From positions 992,001 to 1,056,000 of the forward strand of contig NZ_MTQN01000009.1 of NCBI RefSeq assembly GCF_001984195.1: DNA of 64,000 bases, given 5' to 3'. Under the pieces are notes generated by a model. The model made no database searches, was not told the DNA's origin, and saw only the letters and a list, made by a program, of their open reading frames with translations. The first letter of the stretch is position 1. The number at the start of each line of letters is the position of its first letter. This document shows positions 9,048-17,601 of this stretch, one piece after another. The DNA comes from Kribbella sp. ALI-6-A. GTDB taxonomy: Bacteria > Actinomycetota > Actinomycetes > Propionibacteriales > Kribbellaceae. Position numbers and translations under genes: made by a program.

Positions 9048-9575
9048 ATGGACAACCTGCAGTCCTGGGAAGAGATCGTCCGGGCCCACTCGGCGCGGGT
9101 CTACCACTTCGCCTACCGCCTCACCGGCAACCGGCACGACGCGGAGGACCTGACCCACGACGTGTTCGTCCGGGTCTTCCGTTACCTGCACACCTACCGG
9201 CCCAACACCTTCGAAGGCTGGCTCTACCGGATCACCACCAACCTGTTCCTCGACCAGATCCGGCACCGCCGGCGCCTCCACATCGACGAGCTCACCAGTG
9301 ACCTGCAGCACCGGCTCCCCGCCCACGACCTCGACCCGGCCGAAGCCTTCGACCACCGCACCCTCGACCCCGACGTCCGGGGTGCACTGGCCGAACTCGA
9401 TCCGCGGCTCCGGGCAGCCGTCGTCCTGCGCGACATCGAAGCCCTGTCGTACAAGCAGATCGCCGCGGTGCTCGGCGTCGAGGTCGGCACTGTCGGCAGC
9501 CGGGTCCACCGCGGCCGGGCCCACCTGCGAACCACCCTCGCCCACCGGGCACCTCGGCCGCGAGCCCTGACCTGA
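9048..9575 (+). CDS. RNA polymerase ECF sigma factor (SigE-like)
   Basis: 175 residues. Region 2 is clear (HDAEDLTHDVFVRVFRYL and FEGWLYRITTNLFLDQIR), and region 4 follows (LSYKQIAAVLGVEVGTVGSR). The pattern is closest to the actinobacterial SigE group of envelope-stress sigma factors. No anti-sigma gene follows; the next gene converges 13 bp downstream. Control may therefore rest at transcription or with an unlinked anti-sigma. ATG 9048 is used because the frame upstream is Arg/Pro-rich and not sigma-like. Confidence 0.9.
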   Translation: MDNLQSWEEIVRAHSARVYHFAYRLTGNRHDAEDLTHDVFVRVFRYLHTYRPNTFEGWLYRITTNLFLDQIRHRRRLHIDELTSDLQHRLPAHDLDPAEAFDHRTLDPDVRGALAELDPRLRAAVVLRDIEALSYKQIAAVLGVEVGTVGSRVHRGRAHLRTTLAHRAPRPRALT

Positions 9576-9588
9576 CTCCCTTGTCCGG

Positions 9589-9861
9589 CTAGTCGTCGTC
9601 GAGCTCGGACCGCTCCCGGCTGTCGCGGGTCAGGTTGCTGCGGTCGTCGGCGGCCGAGAGCCGGTCGACCTTCGAGTCCACCCGATCCATCCCTGCCGAC
9701 AGTCTGGCCTTGTGTCCAGGGCTGTAGTCGCCGTCACCGAGAAAGGCCTCCAGGCTGGCAGCTCTGTCCCGGTCGTCGGCGGCCACGTCGCGCTTGTCGG
9801 CCAGCCTGTCGCGCTCGTCGGCGGCCGCGACGATCGCGCGGTTCTCCTCATCCCGGCTCAC
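9589..9861 (-). CDS. Small highly charged protein with RD-rich repeats
   Basis: 90 residues, about 45% charged. The core is an imperfect heptad-like repeat: AADERDRLADKRDVAADDRD. Such RDRAAD repeats normally form an N-terminal coiled-coil in actinobacterial GAF, ANTAR or diguanylate cyclase proteins, but here no such domain follows and the frame stops after ERSELDDD. The GTG start at 9861 has AGAGAG upstream; the same frame stays open to about 9950 without a better start. It may be a free-standing coiled-coil protein or the remains of a longer signalling gene. Confidence 0.55.
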   Translation of the reverse strand: MSRDEENRAIVAAADERDRLADKRDVAADDRDRAASLEAFLGDGDYSPGHKARLSAGMDRVDSKVDRLSAADDRSNLTRDSRERSELDDD

Positions 9862-10005
9862 CTGCGCGGACTCTCTGGCCGCGGCCTTCTTCTCGCGCGT
9901 GTCCAGCGCGCTACCCGCAGGCCACGAACTCGCTGCTCCTGGTCACCACCAACAGCACACTGCTCTCTGACCCTACGCCCAGAACCGCGTCCAGGCGGTG
10001 GAGCG

Positions 10006-10863
10006 TCAGGACTGCGCCAACACGGCCAGCGGGTCGGTGTGCCGGGGTGACCATCCGAGTTCCCGCTGCGCCTTCGCCGGCGTGAACTGCTGGTCAAGTG
10101 CGAACGCGTCCGCGATGGGCCCCATTTCATCGCGGGCTTGGTCCAGGGTGATCGAGACGGTCTTGCCGTCCAGGCCGGCCGCGTGTGCGATCGCTTCGGC
10201 GACCTCCTTGGCGGTCGGGTTCACCCCACCCACACCGACATAGACCGAACCGGGCGGAGCAGAAAGCGCGGCGACGTAAAGAGAAGAGATGTCGTCGACA
10301 TGCACCAGCGCCCAGTGGTTGGCGCCGTCCCCGATATAGGCCACGGCGCCGTTCGCTCTGCCCGGCTGGGTGAAGAACACGTCGATCAGCCGGTTGTCGC
10401 CGCCGTAGAGCAGCCCTGGCTGAACGATGACCGGGCGCCCACCGTCTGCTGTGCGCGCCAGCACGGCGTCCTCCACGGGTTTGCGCCATGCCACCGCACC
10501 CGGTGGGTTCCACGGCGCAGTCTCGTCCTGCACTCCGTGAGTATCGCCGTACACCCAAGTACCGCCAGTGTGCACGTACGGCCCGCCACCCACACCGTCC
10601 TGCATTGCGGTGGCCGCGGCGAGATCCTCTTCCCCAGTTGTCGCTTGGGCAAGGTGGATCACCGCGTCCGCGCGCGCCGCGGCGCCCTTCAGAACGTCCA
10701 GGTCCGTCAGCTCGCCACGGACCGCGGCCGCACCGGCGGCCACCACGGTTTTCTCGGCGTTCTCACTCCTGGCGAGCGCTTCGACGGTGTGCCCGTGCTC
10801 GATCAGTTCAGCGATCGTGGCGCGGCCGATGTAGCCCGACCCACCGGTCAGGAAGATCCTCAT
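10006..10863 (-). CDS. NAD(P)-dependent epimerase/dehydratase family protein
   Basis: 285 residues of extended-SDR type. The N-terminus MRIFLTGGSGYIGRATIAEL carries the GGxGYIG dinucleotide motif. The active-site Tyr region is altered: the usual YxxxK is not obvious around VYGDTHGVQDETAPW, though WRKPVEDAVL supplies a Lys. YGGDNRLIDVFF and HVDDISSLYVAAL are typical of the family. ATG 10863 fits the fold start. The LysR gene just upstream on the same strand is its likely regulator. Substrate unknown. Confidence 0.85.
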   Translation of the reverse strand: MRIFLTGGSGYIGRATIAELIEHGHTVEALARSENAEKTVVAAGAAAVRGELTDLDVLKGAAARADAVIHLAQATTGEEDLAAATAMQDGVGGGPYVHTGGTWVYGDTHGVQDETAPWNPPGAVAWRKPVEDAVLARTADGGRPVIVQPGLLYGGDNRLIDVFFTQPGRANGAVAYIGDGANHWALVHVDDISSLYVAALSAPPGSVYVGVGGVNPTAKEVAEAIAHAAGLDGKTVSITLDQARDEMGPIADAFALDQQFTPAKAQRELGWSPRHTDPLAVLAQS

Positions 10864-11086
10864 CACAGCTCCTCTGTTCAGGTTCGCCTCCACGATGCGC
10901 CGAAACCAAGGTCGCCGTCCAAGACCTGTTCGGCGCTCTGTGATACCCGAACGGCATGACTCCGCACTGATAGCCGTGCCACCCGTACCCGCCGCAGGTG
11001 ACCGATTCGTCGTTGCCTGCGAATCGGGGAAGGCGCTGCCGGAGATCTGCCACCGGATGCGGTGGCCGACCTCGAACCAGCAAGCG

Positions 11087-11962
11087 CTAGGCCGGGTTCC
11101 CGGTGGCGAGGGTGGCGGCGATGTCCGCGAAGTCATCGATGGCCTGCGACTCGCGGACTGCCATCCAGGCCAGGCACACCCGGTTCGGGGCGATGTTCCG
11201 AACCGGAACATGCACGACGTCGCCGCGGGTGTAGAAACTGGCGGTGGAAGCCGGAACGATCGAAATCCCGGACCCGGCGGCAACGTGTTCGAGTTTCTCC
11301 TCGACGCTGCGAATTCTGGGGACCGGCTCGGCCGTGCCGTCGCGCAACTCCACTGCGATGTCGCGCCATTCGGGAACCGCGTCGGGATCCTGCAGAAGAT
11401 GTTCTGAGGCGAGGTCGGCAATGTCCACCGAGTCCTTGCCGGCGAGGCGGTGATCGGCGCGCAGCACAACCACCCGCGGTTCTTCGAACAGCGGCCGGAC
11501 GGTGAGGCCACGCTGATCGACCGGCAGCCGCACGACGCTGACGTCGGCCCGGCCGTCATGCAGTACCTCGACCTGGTCGTCCCAGGTCGTCCGTACCAGC
11601 CGCACCTTCAGCTCTGGGTGCCGGTCACCGAAGGCGCGCACCAACTCGGTGACGATGATGCCGGGCATGAACGCGAGCGAAAACGTCGAACCGTCCCGTG
11701 CGGCCTCGATCACCCGCCGCTGCAATGCGGCGGCAGCAGCAAGCAGCGGGCGAGCGTCGTCCAGCAACTGACGCCCGGCGACGGTCAGTTCGGTTGTCCG
11801 CCGGTCCCGGCGGAAGACCTGGACGTTCAACTCGCTTTCGAGCGCGCGGATCTGACGTGACAACGCAGGTTGGGCAACGTGCAGCCGCTCCGCCGCCCGG
11901 CCGAAGTGCAGTTCCTCGGCCACCGTGACGAAGTACCGCAGCTTGCGCAGGTCGACGTCCAT
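11087..11962 (-). CDS. LysR-family transcriptional regulator
   Basis: 291 residues. The HTH is at residues 5-64: LRKLRYFVTVAEELHFGRAA and VAQPALSRQIRALESELNV. A full effector-binding domain follows (FSLAFMPGIIVTELVRAF, then ADVSVVRLPVDQRGLTVRPL). Start ATG 11962 puts the HTH at the extreme N-terminus, as is normal. It sits 224 bp upstream of the epimerase gene on the same strand and is divergent from the F420-type reductase gene at 12246. It could control either side. Confidence 0.92.
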   Translation of the reverse strand: MDVDLRKLRYFVTVAEELHFGRAAERLHVAQPALSRQIRALESELNVQVFRRDRRTTELTVAGRQLLDDARPLLAAAAALQRRVIEAARDGSTFSLAFMPGIIVTELVRAFGDRHPELKVRLVRTTWDDQVEVLHDGRADVSVVRLPVDQRGLTVRPLFEEPRVVVLRADHRLAGKDSVDIADLASEHLLQDPDAVPEWRDIAVELRDGTAEPVPRIRSVEEKLEHVAAGSGISIVPASTASFYTRGDVVHVPVRNIAPNRVCLAWMAVRESQAIDDFADIAATLATGNPA

Positions 11963-12245
11963 CCGAATCCCATCGTGGTCATCCCTTGCCAGCAAGATAC
12001 GCGAGTCGCACCTTTCGAGCCCACCAGCCAACGGGCTCGCCAGGCAATGCCGACTCGCCCGGGATGATGTCGACCCAGTGCTCTGGCTTCGGGCATCGTC
12101 CCGGCCGCTTCGACGGGGTGAGGTCGCTGCGCTCCAGAACAGTCTCGGCGAGCAGTGCGCCGTCGGACCAGCACTTCCCGAGCAAGGAGGCACTGATCCC
12201 AGCCTGCAGGATGCGTTCCCGCGCCCCACGAGTATGCTGGATGAC

Positions 12246-12683
12246 ATGTCAACTCAAGGTGAGTACGCCCCTAGCCCGTCGCCGTTCGTCTCCGACATGG
12301 TGGCCACGATCGAACAAGCCGGTACGACCAGCGTGATCGAGCACGGCAACGGCGTCGTACTGCTGACCATGCGCGGCGCGAAGAGCGGCAAGATCCGCAA
12401 GGTGCCGTTGATGCGCGTCGAGCACGACGGCCGGTACGCCGCGGTGGCGTCGCTGGGCGGTGCGCCGAAGCACCCGGTCTGGTACTACAACTTGAAGGCC
12501 GACCCGAAGCTCCAGCTGCAGGACGGCGCAACCACCAGCGAGTTCATCGCCCGCGAGCTCGAGGGCGAGGAGCGTGAGGTGTGGTGGACGCGTGCGGTCG
12601 CGGAGTGGCCGGACTACGCCGAGTACCAGACCAAGACCGACCGCTTGATCCCGGTCTTCCTCCTGGAGCCGGCCGGCAACTGA
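12246..12683 (+). CDS. Deazaflavin (F420)-dependent nitroreductase family protein
   Basis: 145 residues matching the Ddn-like split-barrel family: GEYAPSPSPFVSDMVATIEQ, MRGAKSGKIRKVPLMRVEHD, then the signature GGAPKHPVWYYNLKADPKLQ and TKTDRLIPVFLLEP. In mycobacteria such proteins use reduced F420 to reduce quinones or activate nitroimidazoles. ATG 12246 aligns with family starts; ATG 12234 is possible. A strong hairpin follows directly. It is divergent from the LysR gene. Confidence 0.88.
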   Translation: MSTQGEYAPSPSPFVSDMVATIEQAGTTSVIEHGNGVVLLTMRGAKSGKIRKVPLMRVEHDGRYAAVASLGGAPKHPVWYYNLKADPKLQLQDGATTSEFIARELEGEEREVWWTRAVAEWPDYAEYQTKTDRLIPVFLLEPAGN

Positions 12684-12691
12684 ACCACCCC

Positions 12692-12722
12692 GTGCTGGCT
12701 ATGGGCTGCCCATGGCCAGCAC
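12692..12722. terminator. Long hairpin between convergent genes
   Basis: A 31-base near-perfect inverted repeat: the left arm GTGCTGGCTATGGGC pairs with the right arm over 15 positions, with one G-U wobble and a single-base centre. It starts 9 bases after the nitroreductase stop and lies between two convergent genes. It has no U-tract, as is usual in high-GC actinomycetes, and probably ends transcription from both sides. Confidence 0.6.
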
Positions 12723-12763
12723 CACCAACGCACTCGGTCACCGGTGCAGGTCCCGGGGCCGAG

Positions 12764-13642
12764 CTACGACCTGACCGCACCGGCCGCGCCGTCGCCGATG
12801 TCGATCTGCTCGGCGAAGGCGCGGAGCTTCTCGTGTGAGGCTGAACCGGTGTCGGCGGTGTAGATGATCAGCGACAGCTCGGGCTCTGCGGGGAGCATCA
12901 GTGATTGATAGTTCAAAGTCACCGAGCCGACGGTCTCGTGGCGGAAGCGGTGCGTGCCGTGCGTGTGCCGACATACCCGGTACTCCTCCCACAGCTGTTC
13001 GAATTGCTCGGATCTGGTGGTGAGCTCGTCCACCAGGGTCGCGAGCGAAGCCAACCGAGGCCGGCGACCTGCGGTTGCGCGCAGGACCGCGACAGTTTGC
13101 GCGGCGATCTCGGGCCAGTCGGGGAAGGTACGGCGGGCCTTCGGGTCGAGGAAGATCCAGCGAGCCAGGTTGCGGTCTGCGATCGGCATGGCGTCGAAGT
13201 CATCGAGCAGGACCTTCGCCATCCGGTTGATCGCGACCACCTCGAGAGCGTCGCCGTGCAGCAGTGCGGGGACCGGGTCCAGAGCCTCCACCAGCATGCG
13301 GAGGGCCGGCCGGGGCCGGGTCCGGAGTTTCGGCTCGGTCTCCGGCCACGCATCGGCGGGCCGGGCAAGGTCGAACAGGTGCCGGCGCTCGAATTCGTCA
13401 AGTCGCAACGCGTTCGCGACCGCGTCCAGAACCTGGGTCGACACGTTGGTTGCCCTGCCCTGCTCCAAGCGGGTGTAGTAGTCAGCACTCACCCCGGCCA
13501 GCAACGCCAGTTCTTCGCGCCGCAACCCAGCCAGCCGTCGACCGTTCGGCTGAACAGGTAGACCGAGCTCGACAGGATTCAGTCGGGCACGCCGGGATCG
13601 AAGGAATACTCCGAGTTCCATCTGCCGTGGCTCGGCCATCAT
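12764..13642 (-). CDS. XRE-family regulator with MmyB-like ligand-binding domain
   Basis: 292 residues. An HTH lies at residues 10-85 (LRREELALLAGVSADYYTRL followed by EQGRA). The C-terminal MmyB-like domain covers about 105-270 with HGDALEVVAINRMAKVLL and HRFRHETVGSVTLNYQSL. Family members bind fatty-acid-like ligands in a PAS-like pocket and often control a divergent SDR. Here the next gene upstream is not divergent: the SDR at 13797 lies on the same strand, 155 bp away. Start may be M1 or M2; both fit. Confidence 0.9.
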   Translation of the reverse strand: MMAEPRQMELGVFLRSRRARLNPVELGLPVQPNGRRLAGLRREELALLAGVSADYYTRLEQGRATNVSTQVLDAVANALRLDEFERRHLFDLARPADAWPETEPKLRTRPRPALRMLVEALDPVPALLHGDALEVVAINRMAKVLLDDFDAMPIADRNLARWIFLDPKARRTFPDWPEIAAQTVAVLRATAGRRPRLASLATLVDELTTRSEQFEQLWEEYRVCRHTHGTHRFRHETVGSVTLNYQSLMLPAEPELSLIIYTADTGSASHEKLRAFAEQIDIGDGAAGAVRS

Positions 13643-13796
13643 CTTCTCCGATCACTCCTTGAACGGCTGAGCATCCGCCGGCCACGCGGCTGTGCCCTGC
13701 GCCGGCGGACGACCCCTCCGTGCGCGAGGTAGGAGTCCAACTCGAGGCGACCGCCCAGTCGCTTGCCATCAGCAACCAGGCGGGACGGGAGGCCTG

Positions 13797-14558
13797 TCAT
13801 CTCTGGCCGGCCGGTCTGGCATACAGACTCTTGCCACCGCAGACGTAAAGTACCTGGCCGGTGATCGTGCGAGCATCCGGCTCGGCGAAGAACCGGGCTG
13901 CCCAGGCGACGTCCTCAGGTGCCCCCAGGGTGCCGGTCGGCTGTGCCTGCAGCAGTCGTTCCAGCACCTCGGCGGGTTCGTTGCGAAGCAGCGGGGTGTC
14001 GATCAGCCCGGGTGCCAGACAGTTCACGGTGATGCCGTACTTGGCCAGTTCGATCGCCAGTGATCGGGTAGCAGACACGACGCCACCCTTCGAGGTGGAG
14101 TAGGCCAACTGCCCGAACCATCCGAGCCACGCCCGGGACGCGATGTTGATGATGCGCCCGGTTTTGCGGGGGATCATGCTGGTGGCCGCTGCCTGCGAGC
14201 ACAGGAACACACCGGTCTGGTTGATCCCGATGGTCTTGTGCCACTCGTCGTCGGTGATGCGGCGGACGCCGCGGTCGATGCTGATCCCGGCGTTGTTCAC
14301 CAGGATGTCGACCGGTCCCAGCTCGGCCTCGGTCCGCGCGAAGAGTGCCTCGACCGCCGTTCGGTCGGAGACGTCGACCGGCAGCCCGACCGCGGTACCG
14401 CCGTCGGCCGAGATCCGCGCGGCGGCCGTGACGGCCCGGTCCTCGACGATGTCCGCGACAACAACCCTCGCTCCCGCGGCGGCGAACTCCTGCGCGATGG
14501 CCAGCCCGATACCGCTGGCTCCGCCGGTGATCACGGCTGTTTTTCCGTCCAGGCTCAT
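13797..14558 (-). CDS. SDR dehydrogenase, active subunit of a Bbs-like pair (BbsD-like)
   Basis: 253 residues with a complete SDR active site: TGGASGIGLAIAQEFAAAGA for cofactor, NNAG at 88-91, Ser141, Tyr153 and Lys157 (YSTSKGG). The C-terminus TITGQVLYVCGGKSLY resembles that of the neighbouring pseudo-SDR, suggesting that the two assemble. In the benzylsuccinate pathway an active BbsD pairs with an inactive BbsC to oxidise a 2-(hydroxyalkyl)succinyl-CoA to the ketone. It is the last gene of the eight-gene operon, 31 bp after the pseudo-SDR gene. The Bbs role is inferred. Confidence 0.85.
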   Translation of the reverse strand: MSLDGKTAVITGGASGIGLAIAQEFAAAGARVVVADIVEDRAVTAAARISADGGTAVGLPVDVSDRTAVEALFARTEAELGPVDILVNNAGISIDRGVRRITDDEWHKTIGINQTGVFLCSQAAATSMIPRKTGRIINIASRAWLGWFGQLAYSTSKGGVVSATRSLAIELAKYGITVNCLAPGLIDTPLLRNEPAEVLERLLQAQPTGTLGAPEDVAWAARFFAEPDARTITGQVLYVCGGKSLYARPAGQR

Positions 14559-14589
14559 GGTTTGTCCTTCGTGTGGTGGCAGGTCCGGG

Positions 14590-15204
14590 TCAGACGGACA
14601 GGCTGGACAGCAGGCTCGCGCCGCCGCAGCAATAGAGCACCTGGCCCGTGATGTAGCCGCTGCGGTCGTCCAGGAAGAACGCGACGGTCCGCGCGATGTC
14701 CTCGGCGGTCACGGCGTCCGGCGTCAGCTCGCTGGGTTCGGCCGCGGCGCGCGACGTGCCGGCCTCGGGTGGCACAGCCGCCACCACGTTGACCGTGACG
14801 CCGGCCGGGGCCAACTGGAGCGCGAGGCTGCGAGCGGCCGCGACGAGCGCGCCGGAGGCGGCGGCCGCGTGCGGCCGATCGGCCCAGCCGAGCCCGTCGC
14901 GGCTGCTGACCACGACGATTCTGGCGCCGCCCTCCGAGCTGGTCGGAAGCCGAGGGCGTACCGACTCGACGAGGTCGAAGAGCTGGTCGACGATCTGACC
15001 GGGACGAGCGCCGTCCGCCGAGGCGAGCAGTCCCGGCTCGTAGACCAGCCCGCTGATCGGGGCCTTCGGTACGACGGGGGTCCCCGTTGCGCGCTCGACG
15101 CGCCAGCCGGACGAGCGCAATCGTGACGCGATCGCGGCGGCGACCGGTGAGTCGGCGCCCGTCACGATGGCCGCCGGTTGTTCGGGGTGCTGCAGTGAGG
15201 TCAT
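14590..15204 (-). CDS. SDR-like pseudoenzyme (BbsC-like partner subunit)
   Basis: 204 residues, shorter than an active SDR. The glycine motif is degraded to TGADSPVAAAIA, the NNAG motif is missing, and where YxxxK is expected (about residues 113-120, PHAAAASGAL) both Tyr and Lys are replaced. The fold is still recognisable from ARSLALQLAPAGVTVNVVAA and the C-terminal YITGQVLYCCGGASLL, close to that of the adjacent active SDR. The frame is intact and GC-rich with no stops, so it is a maintained pseudoenzyme and not decay. A structural partner role is inferred. Confidence 0.8.
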   Translation of the reverse strand: MTSLQHPEQPAAIVTGADSPVAAAIASRLRSSGWRVERATGTPVVPKAPISGLVYEPGLLASADGARPGQIVDQLFDLVESVRPRLPTSSEGGARIVVVSSRDGLGWADRPHAAAASGALVAAARSLALQLAPAGVTVNVVAAVPPEAGTSRAAAEPSELTPDAVTAEDIARTVAFFLDDRSGYITGQVLYCCGGASLLSSLSV

Positions 15205-15218
15205 CGGATCGCTCTCGT

Positions 15219-16361
15219 TCAGGTCGTGGTGAGGATGTGGACAGCGCAGGCGCCGTTGTCCACACCGAAGATTCCGCCACCGGTCACGTGGGTGAGCGCC
15301 ACCTCGGCGCCCGGGACCTGGAGTTCCGCGGCCTCGCCGGTGAGTTGCCAGTACGCCTCGCAGATCTGCGTCACGCCGGTCGCGCCGACCGGGTGCCCGC
15401 GCGACAGCAGCCCACCGCTGGGACTGACCGCCACCCGTCCGTCGCGGTCGAAGTCGCCCGCGGCAACCGCTTTGAAAGCCTGGCCGCGGTCGGCGATGCC
15501 CAGTGCCTCGGCGTGCAGCAGCTCCGCCACGCTGAACGCGTCGTGCAGCTCGACCAGGTCCAGGTCAGCCGGGCCGATGCCGGCCACGTCGTACGCTGCT
15601 TGCGCGGTGCGTTCGGTGATGTCTGGCCAGGTCATGTCCCGGAACGAAGTGTGGAACCGGCCGGACCGCACCACGCTGGCCCGCATCCGGACCCGTGCCG
15701 TCGGGAGGTCCTTGGCGAAGTCCTCGGAGCAGAGCAGGACGGCTGCCGCGCCGTCGCTGTTCGGGCAGCAGTGCAGCAAACGCAACGGGTCGGCGATGGG
15801 CCGGGACTGCTCGACGTCATCGGGTGAGACCTCCCGCTGGAAGTGCGCGCGCGGATTGGCCGCACCGTTGCGCCGGTTCTTCACCGACACCCGGGTCAGG
15901 TCGTCGACGGTGGCCCCGAAGTCGTGCAGGTACCGCTGGGCCCGCATGGCGTACGCCGCCGGCATCACCATGCCCTGATCGATCTCGAGGTCGGCCGTGG
16001 TGAGCGGCAGGGTGCCGCCTCCGAAGGCCGACAGATTTTCCGTACCGAACGCGATCACGCAGTCGGCGGTGCCGGCGGCGATTGCCTGCCACCCCAGATG
16101 CACCGCCGAAGCGCCGCTGGCACAGGCGTTCTCGACGGTGAACACCGGCTGACCGGAGACACCGACACGCTGAAGGACGCGCTGCGCGAGCAGCGAGCCA
16201 CCGTACGTCGAACCACCGAAGCCGGTGTCGACCTGCTCGGGTGCAACCCCGGTCCGCGCGATCAGATCCTGCACGGCTCGGTAGCCGAGCTCGGCGGCGG
16301 GCAGATCGGGGTGCTTGCCGAACGGGTGGACGGCGGCGCCCGCCACGAAGACCGGCCTCAT
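15219..16361 (-). CDS. Thiolase family protein (BbsB-like, SCP2-type)
   Basis: 380 residues. The acyl-accepting Cys is C80 in VENACASGASAVHLG. ELHDAFSVAELL and SRGHPVGATGVTQICEAYWQ form the remaining active site, and HVTGGGIFGVDNGA is near the end. It belongs to the SCP2/lipid-transfer thiolase branch that works with a DUF35 partner. Its start overlaps the DUF35 stop as ATGA, so the two are translationally coupled, as in benzoylsuccinyl-CoA thiolase BbsAB. It would split a 3-oxoacyl-CoA using CoA; cytoplasmic. Confidence 0.88.
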   Translation of the reverse strand: MRPVFVAGAAVHPFGKHPDLPAAELGYRAVQDLIARTGVAPEQVDTGFGGSTYGGSLLAQRVLQRVGVSGQPVFTVENACASGASAVHLGWQAIAAGTADCVIAFGTENLSAFGGGTLPLTTADLEIDQGMVMPAAYAMRAQRYLHDFGATVDDLTRVSVKNRRNGAANPRAHFQREVSPDDVEQSRPIADPLRLLHCCPNSDGAAAVLLCSEDFAKDLPTARVRMRASVVRSGRFHTSFRDMTWPDITERTAQAAYDVAGIGPADLDLVELHDAFSVAELLHAEALGIADRGQAFKAVAAGDFDRDGRVAVSPSGGLLSRGHPVGATGVTQICEAYWQLTGEAAELQVPGAEVALTHVTGGGIFGVDNGACAVHILTTT

Positions 16362-16771
16362 CGCGCACCTCCGGCGGTCTCGGCGACGAGGTAGGAGGAG
16401 AACTCGCCGTTCTCGTCGGCGCCGATCGGTCCGACCCGCAGCGTGACCGGCGTACCGGGTGGGAGCGCCTCGAGCGCGTCCACGTGAGCCAGCACCCGTA
16501 CGTCACTGATGTCGACGTAGGCCAGGACGTAGGGCGGGCGAAACGCCGCAGGTCCGATGCGGACGACGGTGGAGGCGTAGGCGATGCCGTGGTCGGCGGT
16601 GGTCGTCTCTTCGGTGTCGGCCGATGCGCAGCTGGAGCACACGTCCCGCGGAGGGAACCAGGTGCTGCCGCAGTTGTGGCACTTGGTGATGGTGAGAGTG
16701 GCATGGTCACCGTCACGGTGGATCCATTCGCCGCCGATCACGCGAGCGTCGGGGATTGCTGGTGTGGTCAT
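16358..16771 (-). CDS. DUF35 OB-fold zinc-ribbon protein (BbsA-like thiolase partner)
   Basis: 137 residues from ATG 16771. A zinc ribbon with C31, C34, C45 and C48 (CHNCGSTWFPPRDVCSSC) is followed by an OB fold (RPPYVLAYVDISDVRVLAHV). DUF35 proteins bind acyl-CoA and form stable complexes with SCP2-type thiolases. The 4-base overlap with the thiolase gene supports a complex. The longer frame to 16822 adds residues without homology character. In the bbs operons the equivalent BbsA also precedes the thiolase gene. Confidence 0.87.
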   Translation of the reverse strand: MTTPAIPDARVIGGEWIHRDGDHATLTITKCHNCGSTWFPPRDVCSSCASADTEETTTADHGIAYASTVVRIGPAAFRPPYVLAYVDISDVRVLAHVDALEALPPGTPVTLRVGPIGADENGEFSSYLVAETAGGAR

Positions 16772-16796
16772 CTTCCGTCCTTGGTTTATTGGGCGA

Positions 16797-17600
16797 TCAG
16801 CGGCCGTGGTAGTCCGGAGCACGTCGCTGGGCGAAGGCGAGCCGGCCCTCGACCCGGTCTTCGGTGTCGCGCAGCAGGCCCCAGAGCAGTTGCTCGAGTT
16901 CGATCGACCCGCTCAGCGGAAGGTCGTCGGTGCGCATGGCCAGGGTTTTCAGGCTCTTGATCGCGAGCGGGCCGTTGGCCGCGATCCGGTCCGCGATCTC
17001 CAGCGCGGTGTCGAGCAGCCGATCCGTGGGTACGACGTCGCTCACGAGGCCGACGCGGTGCGCCTCGGTCGCGTCGATGCGGTCACCGGTCAGGATCATC
17101 TTCATCGCCACCGCCCGCGGTACCGCGCGCAGCAGCTTCGAGACCCCGCCGACCGCCGGCACGCTGGCCCACCGTGGTTCCGGCAGGCCGAAGGTCGCGT
17201 TCTGGCCGGCGATCCGCAGGTCGCAGTCGAGCGCGATCTCGGTTCCCCCACCCAGCGCGTGACCGTTCACCGCCGCGATCAGGGGTTTGTTGATCCGCAG
17301 CTGGCTGATCGTGATGGCCCGGACGTAGAGTCCCTCGTCCACACTGCGTTCGTAGGGGTCGAAGTAGGCGGCAGCGAACGGCGTCTCGGGCGGGGGTGTC
17401 TGCTTGAGGTCCGCGCCCGTGCAGAAGGCGCGGTCCCCCGTGCCGGTGAGGATTCCCACGGCCAGCTCAGGGTCGTCACGGAACTCGCGCAGGGCCTCGT
17501 TGAACGCGCGCATCGAGGCGGGGTCGAGGGCGTTGAGTGCGTCGGGCCGGTTGATCCGGACGACGAAGGTCCGGTCCCGGCGCTCGGTGTCGATCGTCAT
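16797..17600 (-). CDS. Enoyl-CoA hydratase/isomerase family protein (BbsH-like)
   Basis: 267 residues of crotonase fold. Oxyanion-hole segments are AFCTGADLKQ and HALGGGTEIALDCDLRIA. Both catalytic glutamates of hydratases are present (GGGTE and GLPEP), so it should hydrate an enoyl-CoA. An unusual 20-residue loop (PPPETPFAAAYFDPYERSVD) after the first oxyanion segment may shape the pocket. It starts next to the CoA-transferase stop and ends 25 bp before the DUF35 start. Confidence 0.9.
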   Translation of the reverse strand: MTIDTERRDRTFVVRINRPDALNALDPASMRAFNEALREFRDDPELAVGILTGTGDRAFCTGADLKQTPPPETPFAAAYFDPYERSVDEGLYVRAITISQLRINKPLIAAVNGHALGGGTEIALDCDLRIAGQNATFGLPEPRWASVPAVGGVSKLLRAVPRAVAMKMILTGDRIDATEAHRVGLVSDVVPTDRLLDTALEIADRIAANGPLAIKSLKTLAMRTDDLPLSGSIELEQLLWGLLRDTEDRVEGRLAFAQRRAPDYHGR

Positions 17601-17601
17601 G

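Noticed and set aside
11979-12185. 68-codon minus-strand frame in the lysR upstream gap
   Set aside because: Some segments look protein-like, but there is no ribosome-binding site or family match, and it fills a divergent promoter region.
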